Source: an uncultured Alphaproteobacteria bacterium (lineage in GTDB: Bacteria; Pseudomonadota; Alphaproteobacteria; RF32; CAG-239). Taken from it: DNA of 64,000 nt. The stretch is taken from contig CALXTE010000008.1 of the NCBI GenBank assembly GCA_944391345.1, forward strand, positions 1-64,000. The letters are read 5' to 3'. The notes beneath the pieces were generated by a model. That model was not told where the DNA came from, made no database searches, and was given only the letters and a program-made list of their open reading frames with translations. This document shows, in pieces, positions 37,192-45,503 of the stretch. How positions within the stretch are numbered: position 1 is the stretch's first letter; each line of letters begins with the position of its first letter. The translations under genes and the position numbers were made by a program.

Positions 37192-37389
37192 ATTTATTTT
37201 TTTATCTCTTTTTACACAAATCTTCTTGATTATAATATATTTTTTTTAATTCGCAAGCTTTATTCGGGTGCTAAAAATAGGAAACTATTACTATTGTCTA
37301 GGTTTTATTTCCTAAAGTTTTGGTGTAATAGTATTTGTGATAGGCGTTCCTATCGTGTGTGTGTATTAAATTATGTGTGTAGGTTATAA

Positions 37390-38109
37390 ATGAATATTGT
37401 CAGTTGGAACTGCAATGGGGCATTCCGCGATAAATATAAATTTCTGGCAGCGTATCAGCCGGATGTGGCCGTTGTACCGGAAAGCGAAAGTCCCTGTTAT
37501 CTTTCTAAAAATTCTAAAAATTTTCCTTCAGTGAGCCATGTTTGGAATGGGTTTTCCAGTTTTAGGGGGCTGAGTATTTTTACCTTTAACGGGTATCGGG
37601 CAAAAATTGCTGATTTTTATGATTCTCGCTTCAGCTTGGTTTTGCCGGTGATGATTTTTAATGCAAGCTCTTGTTTTTTGCTGGTGGCCGTATGGACCAA
37701 GTTTGTCGGCAAAATGAGGGAAAGCTATGTGGCGCAGGCTTATAATGCCGTGTGCTTTTATGAAAAGTTTTTTAATGATGATACACTTATTATGGGTGAT
37801 TTTAACAGCAATAAAGTTTGGGATAATACCTGTGGACGGCGCGTCCATCATGATGCGCTTGTGCAAAAGTTGGAAGGTAAAAACTTCGGCAGTGTTTATC
37901 ATGAGCTCAGGCAAGAGCCGCAAGGAGCGGAAACTCAGCCGACACAATATCAATATCGGCATAAGTCACGGCCGAATCATATTGACTATATGTTTATGAA
38001 CAAAAAGAGGATGTGCGACATTAATGCTTTTTCTATCGGCAGCTATAATGACTGGCAGGAAAAAAGCGACCATATGCCGTTGTTTATGAATGTGAAAGAC
38101 CGTTGTTAA
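37390..38109 (+). CDS. Endonuclease/exonuclease/phosphatase (EEP) family protein
   Basis: The 239-residue EEP-fold hydrolase shows the opening SWNCNGAFRDKY (Asn and metal-binding region), GDFNSNKVWD (about 136-145, Asp/Asn catalytic pair), DYMFMNKK and the closing SDHMPLFM with the catalytic His. Members cut DNA, RNA or phosphoesters; the exact substrate cannot be stated. Its 3' end overlaps trmB by 4 nt convergently. A 189-nt upstream gap holds an inverted TAGGAAA/TTTCCTA pair (about 37276 and 37309). Confidence 0.85.
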   Translation: MNIVSWNCNGAFRDKYKFLAAYQPDVAVVPESESPCYLSKNSKNFPSVSHVWNGFSSFRGLSIFTFNGYRAKIADFYDSRFSLVLPVMIFNASSCFLLVAVWTKFVGKMRESYVAQAYNAVCFYEKFFNDDTLIMGDFNSNKVWDNTCGRRVHHDALVQKLEGKNFGSVYHELRQEPQGAETQPTQYQYRHKSRPNHIDYMFMNKKRMCDINAFSIGSYNDWQEKSDHMPLFMNVKDRC

Positions 38110-38855
38110 AGTTTTTGGTATTCTAAAAATACGGGGCGGCGGCCTTCACGAAGGGCTTTGCGCTGATATTTGGTTTCGACCCAATCTTGTGGCGGGTATT
38201 TCCAGTCATTGCCGCAGGTTGCCGTCCATTTGAACATTGGGCAAGCGTGCATTTGGCGCAGGGTCCAATCTTTGTAAACTTTGTGGTCGGTGGCTATTCT
38301 TAAAATGCCGCCGGTTTTTAAAATCCGTGCGATTTGGGCTAAATTATCGGGATTAACAAAGCGGCGAGAGGCGTGCTTCTTTTTGGGCCATGGGTCGGGG
38401 AAAAGCAAAAAGACCTTGTCTAAAAAATTGTCGGGCAGGGCGGAAAATAACAGTCTGATATCGTCTGAAAAAACACGGATGTTATCGCTACGTCCTTGCT
38501 CAAGCCTGATTTCGTCAGGCAAGTCGTGTCCTTCTTTAATGCCGGTTATGAGGCTTAATAAATTAGCCACGCCGTTTTGAAAAACTTCTGCGCCGATAAA
38601 GCCAATATGCGGATTGCGGCGGGCTTGTTCGGCCAAATGTTCGCCGTTGCCAAAGCCGATTTCAAGATAAACTTTTTCAACCTTTGTTCCGAAAAGTGTG
38701 TCTTTGTTCCAGTCTGTTGATTGGGAAATTTGAATTTTAGGCAAAAACTTTTCCAGCAGGGTGGTCTTAGCCTTGCGAATCGTACGGCCTTTGCGGCGGC
38801 CGAAAAACTTCGGCGTTGTGGTGTTATTTGGTTCGTTATTTTCTGGGGGCGTCAT
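38106..38855 (-). CDS. trmB: tRNA (guanine46-N7)-methyltransferase
   Basis: TrmB uses SAM to make m7G46 in tRNA. From ATG 38855 (MTPPENN), preceded by GAGGA, the protein is 249 residues. Motif I is LEIGFGNGEHLAEQ (about 70-83), followed by IGAEVF. The conserved FPDPWPKKKHASRRFV (about 150-165) carries the catalytic Asp. ATDHKVYKDW is typical as well. An ATG at 38867 is in frame but lacks a site. In many Alphaproteobacteria trmB sits next to metK at the end of the miaB-lnt-xre cluster; here another gene intervenes. Confidence 0.96.
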   Translation of the reverse strand: MTPPENNEPNNTTTPKFFGRRKGRTIRKAKTTLLEKFLPKIQISQSTDWNKDTLFGTKVEKVYLEIGFGNGEHLAEQARRNPHIGFIGAEVFQNGVANLLSLITGIKEGHDLPDEIRLEQGRSDNIRVFSDDIRLLFSALPDNFLDKVFLLFPDPWPKKKHASRRFVNPDNLAQIARILKTGGILRIATDHKVYKDWTLRQMHACPMFKWTATCGNDWKYPPQDWVETKYQRKALREGRRPVFLEYQKL

Positions 38856-38963
38856 TATTATCCTCATGATTTTGTTCTTTGTTGTTTTGTAGTATAGCTC
38901 CTTGAAACTGTCAAGGATTATTGCTTGTTTCTGTAAAATTGTCGTTAATTGACAAAAATATTA

Positions 38964-38992
38964 TTGCATTAAGCTCGAATCTGTGGTATATT
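38964..38992 (+). promoter_or_regulatory. Candidate sigma-70 promoter of the 611-residue membrane protein gene
   Basis: TTGCAT (38964-38969), a 17-nt spacer and TATATT (38987-38992) are followed by a roughly 70-nt leader before the coding frame at 39065. Confidence 0.5.
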
Positions 38993-39064
38993 CTTTAGCT
39001 GAGAGATATTATTAATTTTTATTATAAACCGAGGAGGCTTAGGATCCACGCACCTCATTAAAAA

Positions 39065-40900
39065 TTGCGAAAGTTACATAAAATTATGGGAATCTATTTG
39101 TTGGTTTCTATCTTATTCACGCTGCTTTATGCGGCCGGTTGCTGTTTCAATATCTGGTATGGCTTGAGAAAAGCCGGATATGAAGGTGAGGAAAAAACGA
39201 AAAAAACAAACCGTTCTCACTTTATCTTGGCATTCTTGATGGTGGGCGTGTTTTTGTTCTTTTTTGTGTTAAACTACTTCATGCAGCCGGTGTTGAGCTT
39301 TTCAACAATCGGGCTTTATATTGAGCTTTTTATTCTTCTTGCTTTAATTGCAATGTCATTTTGTACTCGTGAGCAAAAAGATTGGCGGAAAGATGCGGTT
39401 TTTGTTCCGCATTTTGCAATAGCAACAGGTGCTTTTCTTGTCTGCTTAATGATATGCGGTATTGCCAGCTGGGACTGTTTCCATGCTAAGAAAAAACGCG
39501 AGATGTTGAAGGTCGAACAAGTTTCGGACAGTCTGCTGAACAAGATTATTTCGCCGATTTCGGTTGAGAAAATGGCCGTGGTTTCGCCGCAGGTTGCTCA
39601 ACGTGCCATTTCTATCAAAATGGGTGATTTGAAAAATACCTATGAGATTAAAGAAATGACCAAGCAAAGCTTTAGCGGTGATTTTGAAGCCACGTTGTTT
39701 GACGGCTCTAAGGTGAGAATCGCTTATGAAAACCATCTGGTTTATATCGGCGTTTTAGAACATAAGAGCTATTGGACATGGAAGAAAACAAAGTCGAGCC
39801 CGGGGTATGCCCTTGTGGATTGCAGTGACGAAAATAAAGTGTATTTGATTAAAGAAGTAAACGGTCAGCCGTTAAGTATTAAATACACGAATGCTTCTAA
39901 TTGGGACTACAATTTGGAGCGTCATCTGCGCAATAATGGTTATGCCAGTGAAATCTTAGAAGATTTGAATATCGAGCTTGATGAGAACGGGCGTCCGTTC
40001 TGTCCGGCTACGATTCTGAAAAACACGATTATTTTTGGTACGCCCAAAGTTATCGGTGTGGCCGTGGTTGATGTTCAGACCGGAGAGATTAAGCGCTATG
40101 GGGTTGATGATGCGCCCGCTTTCGTAAACATGGTTTATCCCGAAGACCTCGTCTATGACCTGCTGTATTGGTGGGGCGACTACAAAAACGGATATTGGCA
40201 TTGGTCGGACAAAACCGGTTTGTTGAACCCTTGCGACGGTATGGATGTGGTGCAGACCGAAGACGGTTGCTACTACTATGTCGGCATGAAAGGGCTGTCG
40301 GATAACACAACAACGCTTGGTTATGCCTTGGTTAATACTCGAACCGGAGAGGCTATGTATTTCGAGCGTGACGGTATCAGCGAAGCCGAAGCTATACGCG
40401 TGTTGGAGGCTAACACAGATCTTAATCTTGAAATGAATCAAGGTGTTTTGTCGTTGACCGAGCCGGTATTCTACAACATCGAAGGTCTTAAAACCTATTT
40501 CGCAACCTATGTCAGTACGCGGGACTATACCATAAAATATTATGGTTTTTGTTCTACGGAAGACAAATCGGTTTGGGGTTATGGCAAAACATTGGAGCAG
40601 GCTAAAGCCTCTTATTTATCCGCATATTATAAAAACAAGGCGGTTAATCCCAATGCTTTGGTGACCTCTGATGAGCAGAAAATGGTGACGATAGAAGCTG
40701 ACGTTTTGGAGATTGCTCAGGAAGGAACAGCCTATTATTTCAGGCTTAAAGGATATGAGGGCAAAACCTTTTATTCTTATTCCGAGACTCATCCTAATAT
40801 TCGTTGGAAAGCCAAAAAAGTGCGTATCAGTTATAATCCGACTGATGCGGATTTGATTTCCATGGAAAAATATGACGTTCTGCAATATGAGCGTCAGTAG
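39065..40900 (+). CDS. Hypothetical membrane protein, unknown function
   Basis: The product of up to 611 residues has three or four N-terminal membrane helices (about 8-30, 55-78, 85-105 and 120-142). A large soluble domain follows with repeated Trp/Tyr/Gly-rich beta-type motifs such as WGDYKNGYWHWSDKTG and DCSDENKVYLIKEV. No family is recognised; the soluble part resembles neither peptidase nor transport domains. Possible starts are TTG 39065 or ATG 39086, and neither has a nearby ribosome binding site. The only good site, GAGGAGG at 39031-39037, is 28 nt or more upstream. Confidence 0.7.
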   Translation: MRKLHKIMGIYLLVSILFTLLYAAGCCFNIWYGLRKAGYEGEEKTKKTNRSHFILAFLMVGVFLFFFVLNYFMQPVLSFSTIGLYIELFILLALIAMSFCTREQKDWRKDAVFVPHFAIATGAFLVCLMICGIASWDCFHAKKKREMLKVEQVSDSLLNKIISPISVEKMAVVSPQVAQRAISIKMGDLKNTYEIKEMTKQSFSGDFEATLFDGSKVRIAYENHLVYIGVLEHKSYWTWKKTKSSPGYALVDCSDENKVYLIKEVNGQPLSIKYTNASNWDYNLERHLRNNGYASEILEDLNIELDENGRPFCPATILKNTIIFGTPKVIGVAVVDVQTGEIKRYGVDDAPAFVNMVYPEDLVYDLLYWWGDYKNGYWHWSDKTGLLNPCDGMDVVQTEDGCYYYVGMKGLSDNTTTLGYALVNTRTGEAMYFERDGISEAEAIRVLEANTDLNLEMNQGVLSLTEPVFYNIEGLKTYFATYVSTRDYTIKYYGFCSTEDKSVWGYGKTLEQAKASYLSAYYKNKAVNPNALVTSDEQKMVTIEADVLEIAQEGTAYYFRLKGYEGKTFYSYSETHPNIRWKAKKVRISYNPTDADLISMEKYDVLQYERQ

Positions 40901-40909
40901 CTAGAAAAA

Positions 40910-40942
40910 AACCTCTGAACATTTTTTGTTCAGAGGTTTTTT
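40910..40942. terminator. Bidirectional intrinsic terminator
   Basis: AACCTCTGAAC (40910-40920) pairs with GTTCAGAGGTT (40928-40938), with A and T tracts outside, between convergent genes. Confidence 0.87.
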
Positions 40943-40955
40943 TGTGCCTTAAAGA

Positions 40956-41459
40956 TTATTTTTTATCTTCTTGATTGGCATTTTTATCAACGGTTTTTGA
41001 CATTGCTATAATCAAGTCAAAAAGATGTTTAGCTGCGGTGCGGTTCGGAATTTTATAATAAGCTCTGACAAGCTCAATCGTTTCTTTTCTTTGCATCGGG
41101 TCATCGTTGAATTTTGGTTGTTCTTCCTGCAGATAATCAATTTTTTCTTCAGGAATGCTGAACATGCGTGGGCTTTGTTTGGCGACATCGCTGTCCATAT
41201 CTTCATAGAAAAATTCGATAGGAACTTCCAAAACTTTACCAATATCCCACAAGCGGCTGGCTCCGACACGGTTCATGCCGCGCTCGTATTTTTGAACTTG
41301 TTGGAAGGTTAAGCCGAGCATTGCCGCAAGCTTTTCTTGGCTCAGACCGAGAAGTGTACGGCGGAGGCGAATCCTGTTCCCGACGTGCACATCTATCGGG
41401 TTGGGCTGCCCATTAGGGGTTCTGCCGCGACTCGATTTGCGTGTTTTCTTTATTTCCAT
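40956..41459 (-). CDS. Cro/CI-type HTH regulator, alphaproteobacterial cluster type
   Basis: The 167-residue protein from ATG 41459 (AGGAAAATGCC upstream) has a basic leader with RKSSRGRTPNG and an HTH region VGNRIRLRRTLLGLSQEKLA / LGLTFQQVQKYERG (about 28-68). A helical C-terminus with VRAYYKI follows. This HTH type, ending in a conserved ARxYYxI-like patch, is typical at the 3' end of the miaB-phoH-ybeY-corC-lnt cluster in Alphaproteobacteria. Its target genes are unknown. A longer start at 41510 is rejected for lack of a site. Confidence 0.88.
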   Translation of the reverse strand: MEIKKTRKSSRGRTPNGQPNPIDVHVGNRIRLRRTLLGLSQEKLAAMLGLTFQQVQKYERGMNRVGASRLWDIGKVLEVPIEFFYEDMDSDVAKQSPRMFSIPEEKIDYLQEEQPKFNDDPMQRKETIELVRAYYKIPNRTAAKHLFDLIIAMSKTVDKNANQEDKK

Positions 41460-41568
41460 GGCATTTTCCTTATTTGTTGTTGTTACCCTACAAAATAGGA
41501 TTTTAAACACTTATCGTCAACTAATATTTTTTACAATTTTTATTACTTTTGGTATTAAAACTATCAGT

Positions 41569-43107
41569 TTACTTCTTATTTTTTGAAATTTTGGTTATAT
41601 TACTATTTTTTAGTGTTGCAACCAAAAGTATTATAATTATTAGGCTTATGGGTATCAGGTTGCCAAATCGGGCGTATAAAGTTTGTTCTTCTAATTTTTT
41701 GGGCAAGGTAAGGTCGAGGTTTCCTTTTTGGTTTAATGCCAGTCGGGCTAATATTTTTCCTTGATAATTGATGAAGGCACTGATGCCGGAGTTTGCGGCT
41801 CTTATGATAGAGATTCCTTCCTCAATGGCTCTCATTTGGGTGGCAACAAGGTGTTGTCTGGGGCCGGCACTGTCACCATACCAGCCGTCGTTTGTTAGGT
41901 TTAGCAAAAGCTGGGGACGATTGTTTTGGTCGATAATTTGGTGCGGAAAGATAATCTCGTAGCATATGGCAACGCCAAAGCTTGGAAAATTTGGTATGTT
42001 TAGCGTTTTGGCACCGTCGCCGGCAATGAAGTCAGAGATGACATTGGTTACAGGGCGCAGGCTTGCGGGCAGGTATTTTCGAAAGGGAATGTATTCGCCA
42101 AACGGGACAAGGTGCGATTTATCATATGCGGCGATGATGTTGCCTTGGTTATTAATCAGCAACATTGAGTTTTGTGGGCGGCGGCGGCCGTCTTGTATTT
42201 TAAAACGCAGGCTGCCGGCAGCAAGAAGTGTTTGGTCGGACAATATGTCGGCAATCATTTGCCGATGTTTGTCAGAGAATTCTAACGGAAATGGGCTGGC
42301 AGTTTCTCCCCAGATAATGAGGTCTAAGTCTTGGGTGCCGTTCTGAGCGGAAAGATTGAGATATTCCTGAAAGTTGTTTTCAAGAGAAGCACTGTTCCAT
42401 TTCAGGCTTTGCGGAATGGAGGGCTGGACTATCCTTATTTTATAGTCAGAAGGCAAAATCGGTGAATTGTGAAGGCGGATTATTCCGAAAATATATAAAA
42501 TTACAAGCGGAAATATCATCAGGCAGGCGGCGCTCATAAGGTTCTTTTTGCTTTTTTCTTTTAGCCATATGGCCGGAGCGGCGGCTGATAGCAGAACACA
42601 TAAGCTTAGGCCATAGGTGCCAAAGACAGAAGCGCCTTGCAAAAGCTTTAAGTCAAAGCTGAGCGTGGTGCCTAATAAATTCCACGGAAAGCCGGTTAGA
42701 ATAAAGCTTCTTATCCATTCAAGCAAAGTCCAGCCGGCGGCAAAGCTTAAGTATTTTGCGAAAAAGTCTTTGAAGGCAAAAGTCATTATTGCGGGTGCGG
42801 CCGTAAATAGTCCAAAAAATGCTCCCGAGGCAAGGAAGGCAACCGGATAAAGCCAGCCCAGCGTTTGGACATCTATCAGCAAGGCATTGCCAATCCAGCT
42901 TAAGCCAAAAGAAAAAAATCCAAAGCCAAACCAATAGCCTGATGAAAAGGCTTCGCTCAATTTTTGAGCTCGTCCGAGAAAAAGCATCAGTCCGCTGAAG
43001 CTGATAAACAGAATCGGAAAAAAATTATATGGCGGAAGTGCCGCAACGGCGGCCGCTCCCAGCAAAAAGCAGGTTATTTTGCGGTGTGCTATTGCCCAGA
43101 GGCGCAT
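41569..43107 (-). CDS. lnt: Apolipoprotein N-acyltransferase
   Basis: Lnt adds the third acyl chain to lipoproteins in the inner membrane. The 512-residue protein has about six N-terminal membrane segments, a nitrilase-type periplasmic domain (about 215-480) and a C-terminal membrane helix. Catalytic triad regions are visible as IIWGETASPFPLEF (Glu), KSHLVPFGEYIPFR (Lys) and GVAICYEIIFP (Cys, about residue 380). It overlaps the corC stop by 19 nt. Confidence 0.95.
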   Translation of the reverse strand: MRLWAIAHRKITCFLLGAAAVAALPPYNFFPILFISFSGLMLFLGRAQKLSEAFSSGYWFGFGFFSFGLSWIGNALLIDVQTLGWLYPVAFLASGAFFGLFTAAPAIMTFAFKDFFAKYLSFAAGWTLLEWIRSFILTGFPWNLLGTTLSFDLKLLQGASVFGTYGLSLCVLLSAAAPAIWLKEKSKKNLMSAACLMIFPLVILYIFGIIRLHNSPILPSDYKIRIVQPSIPQSLKWNSASLENNFQEYLNLSAQNGTQDLDLIIWGETASPFPLEFSDKHRQMIADILSDQTLLAAGSLRFKIQDGRRRPQNSMLLINNQGNIIAAYDKSHLVPFGEYIPFRKYLPASLRPVTNVISDFIAGDGAKTLNIPNFPSFGVAICYEIIFPHQIIDQNNRPQLLLNLTNDGWYGDSAGPRQHLVATQMRAIEEGISIIRAANSGISAFINYQGKILARLALNQKGNLDLTLPKKLEEQTLYARFGNLIPISLIIIILLVATLKNSNITKISKNKK

Positions 43108-44021
43108 GGAGCGGCTTCCTTTTCAAGCTTTTCTATTTCGGCAACGGCTTCGGGCAGAAGTATCATCACTTTTTTGATGCGTCTGGGGTCAACCTCAACG
43201 ATACGGAATTTTATGCCTTGTTTCCAATCAATGATTTCTCCTCGGTTCGGAATTCTTTGTGCCGTGTGGAATACAAGTCCGCCCAATGTATCAATTACAT
43301 CGGTTATCTCGCTGTCTTCTTTTATTTTTTCAAGGTCGAGGCCGGTTTGTTCTTTAATCTCTGAAAGTTCGGCTCGGGCGTCGGCAATGATAACACCGTT
43401 TTGAACCTGTATGCCGTGTTGTTCCTCTAAGTCATATTCGTCTTCAATATTACCGACAATTTCTTCCAACAAATCTTCAATCGTGACAATGCCGTCAACG
43501 CCGCCATATTCATCAATCACAACGGCCATGTGGACCTTATCAGCCTGCATTTCACGCAAAAGATCAAGTACGCCGATTTCCGGTGAAACAAATTTTACCG
43601 GATTGTTGATTATCTCTTTTACTTTGACATTATTTTGGCCTTTGATTAAGCACAGGGCTAGGTCAATGATGTGGAGTATGCCGACAATGTCATCCATCGA
43701 ATCGCCGTAAATCGGTATTCTTGAGTGACCTTTTTCTACCATGAGTTTGGCCAAATCAGACACCAGTCCGTCTTGGTGAAAGGCGACAATTTCGGCTCTC
43801 GGAACCATGACGTGGCAGCATTTTTTGTCTTTTAGATAAAGAACGTTATTTAACAAAAGTTGTTCGTGTTCGGTAAAAGAGTCGTCTGCACTTTCGGCTC
43901 CTTCTTCGATTAATTCTTCAATCGTTTCTCGAACATTTTCGTTTTGCTGTTTTCGCTGGAAAAAATGTTTCAGCGATGGCAAAAAGCCTTTGTTTGTGTT
44001 TTCTTGCGACTCATCAGTCAT
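43089..44021 (-). CDS. corC: CorC/HlyC family CBS-domain protein
   Basis: The 310-residue protein has two CBS domains (about 65-190; VMVPRAEIVAF, HSRIPIYGDSMDDIVGIL, VKFVSPEIGVLDLLREMQ, VVIDEYGGVDGIVTIEDLLEEIVG). A C-terminal CorC_HlyC domain follows (about 205-295). There is no DUF21 membrane part, as in E. coli CorC/YbeX. It is linked to metal/Mg2+ handling and ribosome maturation. It is in the order ybeY-corC-lnt. Confidence 0.92.
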   Translation of the reverse strand: MTDESQENTNKGFLPSLKHFFQRKQQNENVRETIEELIEEGAESADDSFTEHEQLLLNNVLYLKDKKCCHVMVPRAEIVAFHQDGLVSDLAKLMVEKGHSRIPIYGDSMDDIVGILHIIDLALCLIKGQNNVKVKEIINNPVKFVSPEIGVLDLLREMQADKVHMAVVIDEYGGVDGIVTIEDLLEEIVGNIEDEYDLEEQHGIQVQNGVIIADARAELSEIKEQTGLDLEKIKEDSEITDVIDTLGGLVFHTAQRIPNRGEIIDWKQGIKFRIVEVDPRRIKKVMILLPEAVAEIEKLEKEAAPCASGQ

Positions 44022-44030
44022 ATCTTTAAG

Positions 44031-44549
44031 TTACTCCGTATAGGGGTTGCTAATGTTTAGTTTTTCTAAAATCTTGATTTCGTGGCCTTCCATGATGTCG
44101 GCTTCTTCATCGGTTTGGTGGTCATAGCCCAAAAGATGAAGAAGTCCATGTACCAGCAAGTGGAGATAGTGTGCGTTCAAAGAAATGTTTTTTTCTTCGG
44201 CCTCGCGTTTCATGGTTTCGTAAGCAACGATAATGTCTCCCAGCTCAATCTCATCAAAGAGGGTGCTGTCTTGCTCAAAGTCGGGATCATCAAGATTGGC
44301 AAAAGAGAGGACATTGGTTGGTTTGTCCATGCCGCGGTAGTCTTTGTTGAGTTGATGAACCGTTTCATCATTGCTGAGGGTCAGGTTTATGATAATCGGT
44401 TTATTGGTTTGAGACAAATAAGCGGGGATTTGCTCTTGAAGATAGTCAAAAGCTACTGCTGCCGCTTGTTTACTGAGCGGGTCAATGTCTTTGACCGAAT
44501 CTGCCCAGCGGTTGTCCTCAATATTGATAAAAAGCTCCGGACTATTCAT
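44031..44549 (-). CDS. ybeY: Endoribonuclease YbeY (16S rRNA maturation)
   Basis: YbeY is a zinc metalloprotein needed for 16S rRNA 3' processing and quality control. The H3xH5xH motif is HLLVHGLLHLLGYDH (about residues 131-145). GDIIVAYETMKREAEEK precedes it and RGMDKPTNVLSF is upstream. The start at 44549 (MNSPELF) gives 172 residues and an 8-nt overlap with phoH; an in-frame ATG at 44573 is possible, neither site being strong. Confidence 0.94.
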   Translation of the reverse strand: MNSPELFINIEDNRWADSVKDIDPLSKQAAAVAFDYLQEQIPAYLSQTNKPIIINLTLSNDETVHQLNKDYRGMDKPTNVLSFANLDDPDFEQDSTLFDEIELGDIIVAYETMKREAEEKNISLNAHYLHLLVHGLLHLLGYDHQTDEEADIMEGHEIKILEKLNISNPYTE

Positions 44550-45501
44550 CTCTTTGTTTACTCTTTTCTTCATAAGCTTTTACAATCTTGGCAACCAGAC
44601 CGTGACGGACGACATCGGCCGCGCTGAAAGTGACCGAGCCAATTCCGGGGACGTTTTTAAGGGTGTCGATGGCGTCTCTTAAGCCGGAAATCACACCGCG
44701 CGGCAAGTCAACCTGTGACAAGTCGCCATTGACGACCATGCGTGAGTTTTCACCCAGACGGGTTAAAAACATTTTCATCTGCATCGGGGTGGTGTTTTGG
44801 GCTTCATCCAAAATGACAAAAGCATTTGATAATGTGCGGCCGCGCATGAAAGCCAAAGGAGCAATTTCAATCTCGCCGATGGCCAGTTTTTTATCAACTT
44901 GTTCGGCCGGAAGCATTTCGTAAAGTGCATCATAAAGCGGGCGAAGATAAGGATCGACTTTGTCTTTTAAGTCTCCAGGGAGAAAGCCTAAGTTTTCTCC
45001 GGCTTCGACGGCCGGACGTGACAAGATAATCTTGTCAATTTTGCCTTCGAGCATCATGGATACGGCCAAAGCTACGGCCAAATAGGTTTTACCGGTACCA
45101 GCAGGGCCTAAGCCGAAGACCATTTCATTTTTCATCATGGTTTGAATGTATTTGGCCTGAGTTGCCGAACGCGGATATATATGGCGCTTTTTGGTTTTTA
45201 AGACAATGTCGGCTAAAGAGACCTCGTCATCGCTTATTTCTGACGTGGTGTCGCTCATGCGGACGGCGGCTTTGACTTCTTGTTCGCCGACGGCAATGCC
45301 TTTTGATAGTTTATGGTGCAAAATTTCAAGCGCGGTTTTAGCTTGTTTGACCGCCTCATCGTTACCGCGAATGATGATTTGATTGCCGAAAGAGGAAATT
45401 TCTACGCCCAGCAGGGTCTCGATGGTTCTGAGGTTGCTGTCTTGGGGACCGACCAGTTGTTGTACAAGTTGGTTGTTAAACAATTCGAATGTGTCTTCCA
45501 T
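44542..45501 (-). CDS. PhoH-like ATPase (YbeZ)
   Basis: The 319-residue protein has an N-terminal KH-like RNA-binding region (about 20-75). The PhoH helicase-type ATPase follows, with Walker A FGLGPAGTGKTYLA (about 133-146), Walker B FVILDEAQNTTP (about 232-243), and GDLSQVDLP. It is genetically and physically tied to YbeY in rRNA maturation. It lies between miaB (3 nt) and ybeY (overlap), the usual order. Confidence 0.94.
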   Translation of the reverse strand: MEDTFELFNNQLVQQLVGPQDSNLRTIETLLGVEISSFGNQIIIRGNDEAVKQAKTALEILHHKLSKGIAVGEQEVKAAVRMSDTTSEISDDEVSLADIVLKTKKRHIYPRSATQAKYIQTMMKNEMVFGLGPAGTGKTYLAVALAVSMMLEGKIDKIILSRPAVEAGENLGFLPGDLKDKVDPYLRPLYDALYEMLPAEQVDKKLAIGEIEIAPLAFMRGRTLSNAFVILDEAQNTTPMQMKMFLTRLGENSRMVVNGDLSQVDLPRGVISGLRDAIDTLKNVPGIGSVTFSAADVVRHGLVAKIVKAYEEKSKQRDE

Positions 45502-45503
45502 GT

